Source of the DNA: Prauserella cavernicola
GTDB taxonomy: Bacteria; Actinomycetota; Actinomycetes; Mycobacteriales; Pseudonocardiaceae
Direction of reading: 5' to 3'
DNA length: 64,000 bases
Assembly: GCF_016595675.1 (NCBI RefSeq)
Contig: NZ_JAENJH010000005.1
Span: 62,001 to 126,000, forward strand
In this document: positions 44,879 to 53,231 of the stretch, piece by piece
Position numbering within the stretch: position 1 is the stretch's first letter
Layout of the letters: each line of letters starts with the position of its first letter
The notes under the pieces: generated by a model
Told to the model about the DNA's origin: nothing
What the model saw: the letters and a program-made list of their open reading frames with translations, nothing else
Databases searched by the model: none
Program-made: the position numbers and the translations under genes

Positions 44879-45754
44879 TCACGCTCGGCCGGAGAGCTGC
44901 TCGGTGACCTTCAGCAGCGCGGAGTGATCGAGGGACCCGTGCCCCATCGCCCTGGCGGAGGCGATGAGCTGGGCGACGAGCCCGGTCATGGGCAGCGAGA
45001 CCTCGGCCTGCCTGGCGGCGGCGATGGCGATGCTCATGTCCTTGTGGTGCAGGTCGATGCGGAAGCCGGGCTCGAACCGGCGCTGCACCATCGACTCACG
45101 CTTGAGGTCGAGGATGCGGTTGGCGGCCAGCCCGCCCGCGAGGACGTCGAGCCCCGTGCCCGCGTCGACGCCGGAACCCTCCATCAGCACGATGGCCTCG
45201 CTGACCAGTGCGTAGATTCCGCCCACCACCAGCTGATTGGCGGCTTTGACCACCTGCCCGGCGCCGTGGGGGCCGACGTGCACGATGGTCTTGCCGAGCG
45301 CCTCGAACAGCGGCAGCACGACCTCGAAGTCGGCCTGCTCGCCGCCGACCATGATGGACAGTGCGGCCTGCTTGGCCCCCGCCTCGCCGCCGGAGACCGG
45401 GGCGTCGAGCACCCGGATTCCCTTCTCCTGCGCGGCTTTCGCGACCTCGAGGGAGGTCTCGGGGCGGATCGTGCTCATGTCGGCGAGCAGCGTGCCCGGC
45501 TTGGCCGACTCCAGCACCCCGCCCTGCCCCAGCACCACGTGCTCCACCTGCGGGTGGTTGGGCAGCATGGTGATCACGACCTCGGCGCCCTCCACGGCGT
45601 CGGCCACCGACGACGCGGCCCTGCCACCCGAGGCGGTGAGCTTGTCCAGCGACTCCGGCACCACGTCGTAGCCGCTCACGGTGTGACCCGCGGCCACGAG
45701 GTGCGCGGCCATCGGCGTTCCCATGATGCCCAGTCCGACGAATCCGACGTTCAT
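44879..45754 (-). CDS. glxR: 2-hydroxy-3-oxopropionate (tartronate semialdehyde) reductase
   Basis: GlxR reduces tartronate semialdehyde to D-glycerate. The 291-residue beta-hydroxyacid dehydrogenase has the NAD motif GFVGLGIMGTPMAAHLVAAG, the substrate loop DAPVSGGEAGAKQAALSIMV, and the catalytic Lys in GAGQVVKAANQLVVG. The helical C-terminus contains KDMSIAIAAARQAEVSLPM. Its ATG overlaps the hyi stop (ATGA), and gcl starts 11 bases on. The three genes form one operon. Confidence 0.95.
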   Translation of the reverse strand: MNVGFVGLGIMGTPMAAHLVAAGHTVSGYDVVPESLDKLTASGGRAASSVADAVEGAEVVITMLPNHPQVEHVVLGQGGVLESAKPGTLLADMSTIRPETSLEVAKAAQEKGIRVLDAPVSGGEAGAKQAALSIMVGGEQADFEVVLPLFEALGKTIVHVGPHGAGQVVKAANQLVVGGIYALVSEAIVLMEGSGVDAGTGLDVLAGGLAANRILDLKRESMVQRRFEPGFRIDLHHKDMSIAIAAARQAEVSLPMTGLVAQLIASARAMGHGSLDHSALLKVTEQLSGRA

Positions 45755-46575
45755 GCTGCCCTCCGTTGCGGCGGTAACCAGGAAAGAGACGACTCGCTGT
45801 CGGCGGTCGGCTTGTACTCGAGGCCGACGAAACCCCGGTAGCCGGCCGCTTCGAGCGCGGCGAGGTGACGGTCGAGGTCGAGCTCGCCACTGCCGGGCTC
45901 GCCGCGGCCCGGTACGTCGGCGATCTGCACGTGCCCGATGCGGCCGGTGTGCTCGGCGATCACGGCGTCGAGGTCGTCGCCGTTCGCGGCCAGGTGATAG
46001 AGATCGGCCAGCAGGGTCAGGTTCGGCCTGCCCACCTTGTCGAGCACGGCCAGCGCGTCGGCCGCGGTGAGCAGCGGATACTTCGGCGCGCCCGACAGCG
46101 GCTCCAGCACCACGGTGCCGCCGACACTGTCCGCCGCCGAGGCCAGCGAGTCCAGTGTGGACAGGGCGAGCTCGTCCTGCTCGGCGGGCTCGACCCCGTC
46201 GAGCCGGTTGCCGTAGAGCGCGTTGAACGTGCGGCAACCGAGCCGTTCGGCGATGCCCAGCGCCACGTCGACGCTGTCGCGGAACTCCGATTCCCTGCCC
46301 ACCCAGGACACCAGGCCCCGGTCTCCGCCCGGCATGTCGCCCGCGAAGAAGTTGAGGCCGACGAGCGACACGCCCGCCTCGTCGACGGCCGAGACGAACG
46401 CGTCGACCTCGGAGTCGGCGGGGACGGCGACTCCGAACGGCCACCAGAACTCGATGGCGGTGAACCCGGCCGCGCGCGCGGCCGCGGGCCGCCTGAGCAG
46501 CGGCAGTTCGGTGTAGAGCATCGACAGGTTGAGGCTGTAGCGCAGGCCGTGCCGTGCGCCGGATTGTTCGGCCAT
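45751..46575 (-). CDS. hyi: Hydroxypyruvate isomerase
   Basis: Hyi interconverts hydroxypyruvate and tartronate semialdehyde. The 274-residue TIM-barrel protein has the AP-endonuclease-2-like fold, with YSLNLSMLYTELPLLRRPAA, FWWPFG, LVGLNFFAGDMPGGDRGLVS, VLEPLS with metal Glu, LADLYHLAANGDD, GHVQIADVPGRGEPGSGELD and VGLEYKP. The GDMPGGDRG and ADVPGRGEPG segments are typical of the glyoxylate-pathway isomerase rather than generic sugar isomerases. It is the first gene of its operon, with an inverted-repeat operator in front. Confidence 0.93.
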   Translation of the reverse strand: MAEQSGARHGLRYSLNLSMLYTELPLLRRPAAARAAGFTAIEFWWPFGVAVPADSEVDAFVSAVDEAGVSLVGLNFFAGDMPGGDRGLVSWVGRESEFRDSVDVALGIAERLGCRTFNALYGNRLDGVEPAEQDELALSTLDSLASAADSVGGTVVLEPLSGAPKYPLLTAADALAVLDKVGRPNLTLLADLYHLAANGDDLDAVIAEHTGRIGHVQIADVPGRGEPGSGELDLDRHLAALEAAGYRGFVGLEYKPTADSESSLSWLPPQRRAA

Positions 46576-46596
46576 GGGACCACGCTTTCTCAGTAC

Positions 46597-46611
46597 TTCC
46601 GTATTGCGGAA
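46597..46611. promoter_or_regulatory. Operator candidate upstream of hyi-glxR-gcl
   Basis: TTCCG-TATTG-CGGAA is a perfect 5-5-5 inverted repeat, 22 bases before the hyi start and in the divergent gap with the HTH fusion gene. A related 15-mer, TTCTACATTGCGGAA, lies between aceB and the terminal IclR gene (63334-63348). The two share TTC and ATTGCGGAA. An IclR/AllR-type regulator is the likely binder. Confidence 0.6.
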
Positions 46612-46687
46612 TTAAGTTTTCGTACTACGACAGTAGCGAGGCGATCCTGGCCTCGTCAACGGTCGGGCCGGGAGATACGTTGCAGGC

Positions 46688-47158
46688 GTGGAGCTGGAAG
46701 CCGAGTTCACGAGCGAGCCCTTCCGGGGCGAGAGCGAGCCGCCCGCGCACGCCGTCGAGGCCATGCGAGCCGCGGGCCACGCGGGCCTGAGCACCGAGTT
46801 CGGCCCCCTCGGCACCACGGCGAAGGGCGACGCCGACGCGCTGCTCGACGCGCTGCCCGCGATCGTCCGCGCGGCACTCGACGGAGGCGCGACGCGACTG
46901 ACCCTGCGCATCCAGCAGCCCGGCGACAACGCGGGCGCGTCGTCCGAACCGGGCAGCGTGCTCGACCGGATGGTGGCCGAGGTCGAGGCGGAGCTCGGCT
47001 CGGCGCTGGCCGAGTTGGACCGCGCGGGCAAGCAGCGCGCGGTGCGGCTACTGGAGGAACGCGGAGCTTTTCAGCTCAGGAAATCGGTGGCCACCGTGGC
47101 GGAATCACTGGGCGTCACGCGCTTCACCGTCTACAACTACCTCAACCGCGAACACTGA
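46688..47158 (+). CDS. Fusion of a thiamine-binding-like (MTH1187/YkoF) domain with an HTH
   Basis: The 156-residue protein has two parts. Residues 1-75 (VELEAEFTSEPFRGE, then GLSTEFGPLGTTAKGDADAL and GATRLTLRIQ) resemble the ferredoxin-like MTH1187/YkoF small-ligand domain. Residues 105-156 contain GKQRAVRLLEERGAFQLRKS and the HTH VATVAESLGVTRFTVYNYLN. It probably acts as a ligand-sensing regulator of the adjacent uraD-uraH-urate oxidase operon or of hyi. The start is GTG at 46688. The N-terminal assignment is from pattern only. Confidence 0.75.
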   Translation: MELEAEFTSEPFRGESEPPAHAVEAMRAAGHAGLSTEFGPLGTTAKGDADALLDALPAIVRAALDGGATRLTLRIQQPGDNAGASSEPGSVLDRMVAEVEAELGSALAELDRAGKQRAVRLLEERGAFQLRKSVATVAESLGVTRFTVYNYLNREH

Positions 47159-47164
47159 TCCATT

Positions 47165-47179
47165 TCAACAAATTGTTGA
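47165..47179. promoter_or_regulatory. Inverted repeat before uraD
   Basis: TCAACA (47165-47170) and TGTTGA (47174-47179) form a perfect 6-bp inverted repeat with spacer AAT, six bases after the HTH fusion stop and 32 bases before the uraD start. This is an unusually AT-rich word for the region. It is a good operator candidate for the fusion regulator or another regulator of urate degradation. Confidence 0.55.
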
Positions 47180-47211
47180 CTCGCGGCTCCGGTCGGCTTA
47201 GCTTTTGCGGG

Positions 47212-47685
47212 ATGAGCGAACTCCGTCTCACCGAGTTCAACTCCGCCGATCCCGACCGGCTCCGTCCACTACTGACCGACTGCCTCGCCGTGCCGAGGTG
47301 GGCCGAGCACGTCCTCTCCGGACGGCCCTACGCGGGCCGCGACGAGCTGCTCGCCGCGACGTCGCTGACGCTGCGGCCCGACGAGATCCACGCCGCGATG
47401 GCGGCACATCCGCGCATCGGCGAGAAACCGGCGAGCGGAACCTCCCGCACCGAACAGTCCGGTGTGGACGATGAGGCCGCGCGGCGGTTCCGTGCCGCCA
47501 ACGCGGAGTACGAACGACGCTTCGGGCACGTGTACCTGGTGTGCGCGAGCGGGCGCACCGGCGACGAGCTGCTGGCGATCCTGCGGCAGCGGCTCGGCAA
47601 CGACCCGGAGACCGAACTGGCGATCGCGGGCGAGGAGCTGGTCGAGATCGCCCGGCTGCGACTGGACAAGGCGGTGACTCGATGA
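47212..47685 (+). CDS. uraD: OHCU decarboxylase
   Basis: This enzyme converts 2-oxo-4-hydroxy-4-carboxy-5-ureidoimidazoline to (S)-allantoin. The 157-residue all-helical protein has the catalytic His66 in MAAHPRIGEKP and the conserved FRAANAEYERRFGHVYLVCASGRTG (residues about 86-112). ATG 47212 was picked because the open frame upstream belongs to no gene. The stop overlaps the uraH start by four bases. The order uraD-uraH-urate oxidase reverses the reaction order but forms one operon. Confidence 0.95.
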   Translation: MSELRLTEFNSADPDRLRPLLTDCLAVPRWAEHVLSGRPYAGRDELLAATSLTLRPDEIHAAMAAHPRIGEKPASGTSRTEQSGVDDEAARRFRAANAEYERRFGHVYLVCASGRTGDELLAILRQRLGNDPETELAIAGEELVEIARLRLDKAVTR

Positions 47686-48002
47686 GCCTGGTGACCACAC
47701 ACGTGCTCGACAACGCGCGCGGCAGGCCCGCGACGGGAATCCCGGTGCGACTGGAGTCGGCGAGCGACGGGGCCACCCTCGCCTCGGGCCGCACCGACGA
47801 CGACGGCCGCGTGCGCGAGCTCGGCCCCGAGACCCTGCCCGCCGGCGTGTACCGGCTCGTCTTCGACACCGGCGCCTACCTCGGCCCCGAGGGGTTCTTC
47901 CCCGAGATCACCGTGGCCTTCCGCATCACCGACCCGCACGCGCACCACCACGTTCCCGTCCTGCTCAGCCCGTTCGCCTACTCCACCTACCGAGGGAGCT
48001 GA
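47682..48002 (+). CDS. uraH: 5-hydroxyisourate hydrolase
   Basis: The 106-residue transthyretin-like enzyme hydrolyses 5-hydroxyisourate to OHCU. VTTHVLDNARGRPATGIPVR at the N-terminus, HHHVPVLLSPFAYSTYRGS at the C-terminus with the diagnostic YRGS tetrapeptide, and the two His and one Arg of the active site mark it as an enzyme and not a hormone carrier. It is coupled to uraD by an ATGA overlap and followed by the urate oxidase gene after four bases. Confidence 0.97.
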   Translation: MSLVTTHVLDNARGRPATGIPVRLESASDGATLASGRTDDDGRVRELGPETLPAGVYRLVFDTGAYLGPEGFFPEITVAFRITDPHAHHHVPVLLSPFAYSTYRGS

Positions 48003-48006
48003 TCGC

Positions 48007-48921
48007 GTGGCCACCACACTGGGCCCCAACCAGTACGGCAAGGCAGAGGTCCGGCTCGTCACGGTCGAGCGCGAGGGCCCGGTGCACCACCTCAGGGACC
48101 TCACGATCTCCACCGCGCTGCGCGGCCACCTGGAGGCGACCCACCTCACCGGCGACAACGCCGACGTCGTGGCCACCGACACCCAGAAGAACACCGCCTT
48201 CGCCTTCGCCAAACAGCAGCCGGTCGGCCAGATCGAGGACTTCGCGCTGCGGCTCGGCAGGCACTTCGTCGGCGAGTTCGGCCAGATCACCGGGGCGCGC
48301 GTGCTGATCTCCGAGCACGGCTGGAACCGCATCGACGTCGGCGGCGCACCGCACGACCACGCGTTCTCGCACGGGGGCGGCGAGCAACGCTCGACGGCGG
48401 TGACCATCCGCGGCGAGCGCGCCTGGGTCGTGTCGGGCCTGACCGGGCTGGTGGTGCTCAAATCCACCGGCTCGGAGTTCCACGGTTTCCCCCGCGACCG
48501 CTACACCACACTCGCCGAGACCGACGACCGCATCCTCGCCACCGCGGTCACCGCGTGCTGGCGCTACCGCACGACCGAACTCGACTGGGCGGCCTCGTTC
48601 GCCGACATCCGCCGCCTGCTGCTGGAAACCTTCGCCACCAAGCACTCGCTCTCGTTGCAGCAGAGCCTCTACGCGATGGGCGAGGCCGTGCTCGACGCGC
48701 ACGACGAGGTGGCCGAGGTGCGGCTGTCGCTGCCCAACAAGCACCACTTCCTGGTGGACCTCGCTCCGTTCGGGCTCACCAACGACAACGAGGTCTTCTA
48801 CGCGGCCGACCGGCCCTACGGCCTGATCGAGGGCACGGTGCGCAGAACAGAGGAGAGTCCCGAGGAGTTCGCCGACGCCGACGCCGCGGGGCTCTCGTGG
48901 CACCCGCTGCCCGCTTTCTAG
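48007..48921 (+). CDS. pucL: Cofactor-free urate oxidase
   Basis: Urate oxidase converts urate to 5-hydroxyisourate with O2, without metal. The 304-residue tunnel-fold protein shows the catalytic triad: Lys12 (GKAEVRLV), Thr57 (VVATDTQKNT) and His in LPNKHHFLVDLAPFG. The segment LTNDNEVFYAADRPYGLIE lies near the C-terminus. The length is that of actinobacterial uricases. It starts with GTG at 48007 and is followed ten bases later by a purine permease with a strong AGGAGG site. Confidence 0.97.
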   Translation: MATTLGPNQYGKAEVRLVTVEREGPVHHLRDLTISTALRGHLEATHLTGDNADVVATDTQKNTAFAFAKQQPVGQIEDFALRLGRHFVGEFGQITGARVLISEHGWNRIDVGGAPHDHAFSHGGGEQRSTAVTIRGERAWVVSGLTGLVVLKSTGSEFHGFPRDRYTTLAETDDRILATAVTACWRYRTTELDWAASFADIRRLLLETFATKHSLSLQQSLYAMGEAVLDAHDEVAEVRLSLPNKHHFLVDLAPFGLTNDNEVFYAADRPYGLIEGTVRRTEESPEEFADADAAGLSWHPLPAF

Positions 48922-48931
48922 GAGGCCCCGC

Positions 48932-50245
48932 ATGCATCCCGTCGACCGGAAACCCCCGCTGCCGCAACTGATCGCGGGCGGTCTGCAGCACGTCGCCGCG
49001 ATGTACGCCGGGGTGGTCGCGCCCCCGTTCATCATCGGTTCGGCCGTCGGCCTCTCCCCCGGCCAGCTGTCGCTGTTGATCAGCGCGAGCCTGTTCACCG
49101 CGGGCCTGGCGACGCTGCTGCAGACACTGGGTGTGTGGCGGTTCGGCGCCCGGCTGCCGCTCGTCAACGGCGTCACGTTCGCGGCCGTGGCGCCGATCCT
49201 CGCGATCGTGGGCCAGCATGGGCAGGACGACGCGCTCGGTGTCGTCTACGGCGCGACGCTCATCGGCGGGGCGCTCGTGGTGCTCGCAGCGCCGTTCTTC
49301 TCGCGGCTCACCCGCTTCTTCCCGCCGCTGGTGACCGGCACCGTCATCACGCTCATCGGCGTGTCGCTGCTGCCGGTGGCGGTCGGCTGGATCGCGAACA
49401 GTGAGGACACGGCGAGCGGGTCGGGTCTGCTGCTCGCCGGTGTCACGCTGGTGGCGGTGCTCGCGTTCAACCGGTTCCTCTCGGGGTTCTGGAGCCGCGT
49501 CGCACTGCTGCTCGGGCTCGCGGCGGGCACGCTGCTCGCGTGGCCGCTCGGCCAGGTCGACACGTCGACACTCACCGAGGCGCCCGCGTTCGGCATCACC
49601 ACGCCGTTCCACTTCGGAGCGCCGCAGTTCGAGGTCGCCGCGATCATCTCGATGGCGATCGTGATGCTCGTGGTGATGGCCGAGAGCACGGCGGACATGC
49701 TCGCGCTCGGCGAGGTCGTCGACCGGCCGACGAGCGAGCGGACGCTGGCCGACGGCCTGCGCGCCGACGGCTTCGCCACGGCGCTGGCCACCGTGTTCGG
49801 CGGTTTCGCGTGCACGGCGTTCGCACAGAACGTCGGCCTGGTGGCGCTCACCAGGATGGTGAGCCGCTACGTGGTGGCCGCCAGCGGCGCGATCCTCGTG
49901 CTGCTCGGCCTGTTCCCGGTCACCGGCGGCATCGTCGCGCTGGTGCCACAGCCCGTGCTCGGCGGCGCCGGACTGGTGCTGTTCGGCAGCGTCGCGGTCG
50001 CCGGGGTGCGCACGCTCGCCAAGGCGTCGTTCGAGCGGCCCGCCAACATCACGATCGTCGCCGCGGCGCTCGGCATCGGCCTGATCCCCATCGCAGTCCC
50101 GGAGTTCTACGCGCAGTTCCCCGCCGCCGTGCAGACGGTGCTCGGCTCGGGCATCAGCGCGGGCTGCATCGCCGCGGTGGTACTGAACCTGCTCTTCGGC
50201 GACCGGGCGACGCGGGCGCGCGAGGTCAGCCGCGAGCCCGCGTGA
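48932..50245 (+). CDS. NCS2-family urate/xanthine permease
   Basis: The 437-residue protein is a nucleobase-ascorbate transporter with about 12-14 membrane segments. It has the QH motif in GGLQHVAAMYAGVVAPP and the signature region AESTADMLALGEVVDRPTSE followed by GGFACTAFAQNVGLVALTRM. The NAT motif points to oxidised purines, and the location directly after urate oxidase favours urate. The start ATG 48932 is preceded by AGGAGG. It overlaps the convergent hydrolase gene by 20 bases. Confidence 0.92.
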   Translation: MHPVDRKPPLPQLIAGGLQHVAAMYAGVVAPPFIIGSAVGLSPGQLSLLISASLFTAGLATLLQTLGVWRFGARLPLVNGVTFAAVAPILAIVGQHGQDDALGVVYGATLIGGALVVLAAPFFSRLTRFFPPLVTGTVITLIGVSLLPVAVGWIANSEDTASGSGLLLAGVTLVAVLAFNRFLSGFWSRVALLLGLAAGTLLAWPLGQVDTSTLTEAPAFGITTPFHFGAPQFEVAAIISMAIVMLVVMAESTADMLALGEVVDRPTSERTLADGLRADGFATALATVFGGFACTAFAQNVGLVALTRMVSRYVVAASGAILVLLGLFPVTGGIVALVPQPVLGGAGLVLFGSVAVAGVRTLAKASFERPANITIVAAALGIGLIPIAVPEFYAQFPAAVQTVLGSGISAGCIAAVVLNLLFGDRATRAREVSREPA

Positions 50246-51083
50246 CGGGAGTGTCCACGATGAACGAGCGGAGCTCGCGCGCCAGCACACCCGGCTGGTC
50301 CTCGGGGATCAGCGTGTAGCTGTCGTCCACCTCTACCAGCCGGGAGTCAGGGAACAGCTCGGCCAGGCGCGGGCCGTGCTCGCGGGGCATCAGCTTGTCC
50401 TCGGTCGCCCACACGATGAGCACCGGCTTGGTGAACGAGCGCATCCGCTCGGCCCAGTCGAGCAGCGTGCGCTTGGGCGGCGTCGAAGCACCGTAGCGGG
50501 CGAGGTCTCTCCGGATCGCCCGCTGTGTACGCCCCGGCGTGAACCAGCCGTCCAGCACCTCGGGCGGCACCGGGCGTTTCGACATCCAGCCCCACGCGCC
50601 CGGCGCCCGTTGCACGAACCGGAACCGCAGCAACGACATCAGCACCTTGAGCCCGCCCGGGATCTTGGCGGTGAGCACCAACATGCGCCCCGGCAGGCCG
50701 GGCGGGTAGTTGTCGAACGCCTCGCACGAGGTGAGCACCACGCGGGCGAGGCGCTCCGTGCGACCCTCGCTGAGCAGGATCTGCCCGCCGCCCCAGTCGT
50801 TGAGCACGAGCGTCACGTCGTGCAGGTCGAGGCGTTCGAGGAACTCCCCCACCAGCAGCCCGAGTCCGCGCAGGCTGAGGTCGGCGTCGGGCTTCATCGG
50901 CGTGCGGTGACTGCCCAGCGGCCAGGTCGGCAGAACGCACCGGTAGTCCTCGCCCAGTTCGGCGACCACGTGCCGCCAGACCGTGGAGTCGATGGTGACG
51001 CCGTGCAGGAACACCAGCACGGGGCCGGAGCCTGCGGTGTCGGTGTACTCGATCGGCCCGGCGGAAAGTTCGATCTCGGACAT
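50226..51083 (-). CDS. Alpha/beta-fold hydrolase of uncertain function
   Basis: The 285-residue protein has the alpha/beta hydrolase fold with HGV oxyanion loop (LVFLHGVTIDSTVW) and a nucleophile elbow VLNDWGGGQ in which Asp replaces Ser, as in haloalkane dehalogenases and epoxide hydrolases. The acid is in WATEDKLMPREHG. Where the catalytic His is expected the sequence is DDSYTLIPEDQP, with no His. It is divergent from a TetR gene. A dehalogenase-like or non-catalytic role is possible. It does not belong obviously to purine catabolism. Confidence 0.75.
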   Translation of the reverse strand: MSEIELSAGPIEYTDTAGSGPVLVFLHGVTIDSTVWRHVVAELGEDYRCVLPTWPLGSHRTPMKPDADLSLRGLGLLVGEFLERLDLHDVTLVLNDWGGGQILLSEGRTERLARVVLTSCEAFDNYPPGLPGRMLVLTAKIPGGLKVLMSLLRFRFVQRAPGAWGWMSKRPVPPEVLDGWFTPGRTQRAIRRDLARYGASTPPKRTLLDWAERMRSFTKPVLIVWATEDKLMPREHGPRLAELFPDSRLVEVDDSYTLIPEDQPGVLARELRSFIVDTPVTRARG

Positions 51084-51102
51084 CTTCACCCCCGAAATTT
51101 GA

Positions 51103-51114
51103 TAGATCGCTCTA
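51103..51114. promoter_or_regulatory. Operator candidate in the hydrolase/tetR gap
   Basis: TAGA-TCGC-TCTA is a symmetrical site with a 4-base spacer in the 58-base gap between the divergent genes. As far as I recall, it fits the TAGANYGGTCTA core of the Bacillus LmrA/YxaF box in all but one position. The neighbouring TetR protein is of the LmrA/YxaF type. Autoregulation plus control of the hydrolase is the simple reading. Confidence 0.6.
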
Positions 51115-51141
51115 GCGGGAGCGTAGCGTAGGATCGGCTTC

Positions 51142-51714
51142 GTGGCGAGCACGAAGGAACGGATCATGCAGGCGAGCGCGGAGCTCTTCCGGCGCAACGG
51201 CTACACGGGCACGGGGCTCAAACAGATCACCACCGAGGCCCAGGCGCCCTTCGGCTCGCTCTACCACTTCTTCCCCGGCGGCAAGGAACAGCTCGGCGAC
51301 GAGGTGATCCGCTCCTCCGGGATGCTCTACACCCAGCTCTTCGACATTTACCTCACGCCCGCGCCGGATCTGGTCAGCGGCATCGAGTCGACGTTCGCCG
51401 GCGCGGGCGAGACGCTCGTGGAGACCGGTTACGCCGACGCGTGCCCCATCGCCACCGTCGCGCTGGAGGTGGCGAGCACCAACGAGCGGCTGCGCGAGGC
51501 CACGGCCGACGTGTTCACCGCGTGGATCGACAAGGGCACCGAAACCTTCGCCCGCTTCGGGCTGTCGGCCGAGGACGCACGCGCGCTCACCATCGCGGTC
51601 GTCACGAGCCTCGAGGGCGCCTTCGTGCTGTGCCGCTCGTTGCGCAGCACCGAACCGATGGCGGCCGCGAGCGCGACCGTCGTGGCACGGGCCCGCGAGC
51701 TCCAGGCGGGCTGA
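51142..51714 (+). CDS. TetR-family regulator, LmrA/YxaF-like
   Basis: The 190-residue protein has the TetR HTH (ASAELFRRNGYTGTGLKQIT, then APFGSLYHFFPGGKEQLGDE). The FGSLYHFFPGGKEQL segment with its extra Gly-Gly is typical of the LmrA/YxaF group. The C-terminal helical domain has a Cys in YADACPIATVALE. The start is GTG at 51142. It is divergent from the hydrolase gene and ends two bases before the convergent permease stop. Confidence 0.88.
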   Translation: MASTKERIMQASAELFRRNGYTGTGLKQITTEAQAPFGSLYHFFPGGKEQLGDEVIRSSGMLYTQLFDIYLTPAPDLVSGIESTFAGAGETLVETGYADACPIATVALEVASTNERLREATADVFTAWIDKGTETFARFGLSAEDARALTIAVVTSLEGAFVLCRSLRSTEPMAAASATVVARARELQAG

Positions 51715-51716
51715 GC

Positions 51717-53144
51717 TCACAGCAACGCCGTCACGCCCTCGATCGCGAAGTACAGCGCGAACACCGCCGCCAGACCGCCCAGCAGCCAGCCGATCTCGCG
51801 GGCCTTTCCCCTGCCCAGCTTGATCACCACAAAAGCGATGAGACCCGCGCCGATGCCGTTGGTGATCGAGTAGGTGAACGGGATCAGCGCAGCGATCAGG
51901 AACACCGGGATCGTGAAGTCGGTGTCCTGCCAGGGAATCCGCCTGCACTGCGCCATCATCATGCCGCCGATCACCACCAGCGCGGGCGCCGCGGCCTGCG
52001 CGGGCACCACGGCGGCGAGCGGGGTGAGGAACAGCGTCGCCGTGAACAGCGCGCCCGTGACCACACTGGCCAGCCCCGTGCGCGCGCCCTCTCCCACGCC
52101 TGCCGCCGACTCGAGGAACACCGTGTTCGGCGACGATCCGGTGACGCCGCCCGCCACCGCGCCGAGGCCGTCGGCGAGCAGGATGCGGCCCATGCCCTCG
52201 ACCTTGCCCTCGCGCACCAGGCCGGCCTCCTGCGAGACGCTGGTGATCGTGCCCATCGCGTCGAAGAAGCCCGAGAGCACCAGCGTGAACAGGAAGACGC
52301 TGGCCAGCACGGCTCCCGCCGACGAGAAGCCGCCGAAGAGGTCGATCTGCCCGAGCAGCCCGAAGTCCGGACTCGCCACGATGTTCTCGGGCACCTCCGG
52401 CTCCACCACGCCCCAGCCGTCGACGTCGAACACGCTGTTGACCACCACCGCCAGCACGGTGGCCACGACGATGCTGATCAGCACCGCACCGGGCACGGCC
52501 CTGCTCATCAGCACGATCATCAGGAGCAGGCCCACGCAGAAGACCACGATCGGCCAGCCCGCGAGGTGGCCGTCGGTGCCCATGCGCACGGGCACCGTCG
52601 AGTTCGCCGCGTCGGGCGTTCGCGTGACGAACCCGGCGCTGACCAGCCCGACGAGCGCGATGTAGAGGCCGATGCCCACGGTGATCGCCGTCTTGAGCGC
52701 CAACGGGATCGCGTTGATGATCCGCTCCCGCACGCCGGAGACGGCCATCAGGACGATGCAGAAGCCCTCCAGCACGACGAGCCCGAACGCCTGCGCCCAC
52801 GTCATCGTCGGCGCCAGCTGGAACGCCACGATGCCGTTGACCCCGAGGCCCGCCGCCAGCGCCAGCGGCGCGTTGCCGATCAGTCCCATGAGGATGGTCG
52901 TCACCCCGGCCGCGAGTGCCGTGGCCGTGGTGATCTCCTCGGTGCTGAGTCTGGCCCCGGTGATGTCGGCCGAGGCGCCGAGGATCAGCGGGTTGAGCAG
53001 CACGATGTAGCACATCGCGACGAACGTGGTGATGCCGCCGCGGACCTCGCGGCCGATCGTGCTGCCCCGCTGGGAGATGCGGAAGAACCGGTCGAAACGC
53101 GGTTCCGGGTTGTCGTGAGGGCGGTCAGTACGCAACTGCGTCAC
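51717..53144 (-). CDS. NCS2-family AzgA-type hypoxanthine/guanine/adenine permease
   Basis: The 475-residue protein is a purine permease of the AzgA/PbuG branch. It opens with RGGITTFVAMCYIVLLNPLI, contains GLGVNGIVAFQLAPTMTWAQ and has the conserved VSGFFDAMGTI-like stretch as LVLSGFFDAMGTITSVSQEA, then GSSPNTVFLESAAGVGEGAR. About 12-14 membrane helices are expected. GTG 53144 was chosen for its upstream GGAG. It likely supplies hypoxanthine or guanine, and a separate xanthine/urate-type permease is 1.5 kb away. Confidence 0.92.
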   Translation of the reverse strand: MTQLRTDRPHDNPEPRFDRFFRISQRGSTIGREVRGGITTFVAMCYIVLLNPLILGASADITGARLSTEEITTATALAAGVTTILMGLIGNAPLALAAGLGVNGIVAFQLAPTMTWAQAFGLVVLEGFCIVLMAVSGVRERIINAIPLALKTAITVGIGLYIALVGLVSAGFVTRTPDAANSTVPVRMGTDGHLAGWPIVVFCVGLLLMIVLMSRAVPGAVLISIVVATVLAVVVNSVFDVDGWGVVEPEVPENIVASPDFGLLGQIDLFGGFSSAGAVLASVFLFTLVLSGFFDAMGTITSVSQEAGLVREGKVEGMGRILLADGLGAVAGGVTGSSPNTVFLESAAGVGEGARTGLASVVTGALFTATLFLTPLAAVVPAQAAAPALVVIGGMMMAQCRRIPWQDTDFTIPVFLIAALIPFTYSITNGIGAGLIAFVVIKLGRGKAREIGWLLGGLAAVFALYFAIEGVTALL

Positions 53145-53188
53145 GGTCGCTCCACTACGTCGTGGGGTTCTCCGGGCACGCGGCATCG

Positions 53189-53216
53189 CCGTGGGCGCCG
53201 CTGCGGGCGCCCACGG
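53189..53216 (-). terminator. Terminator-like hairpin downstream of the xanthine dehydrogenase operon
   Basis: CCGTGGGCGCC (53189-53199) and GGCGCCCACGG (53206-53216) make a perfect 11-bp stem with a 6-base loop GCTGCG. It lies 15 bases after the stop of the molybdenum subunit gene in the transcription direction and before the AzgA-type permease, so it likely ends the xdh transcript. Confidence 0.7.
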
Positions 53217-53231
53217 TGGCCGGGATGGGAA

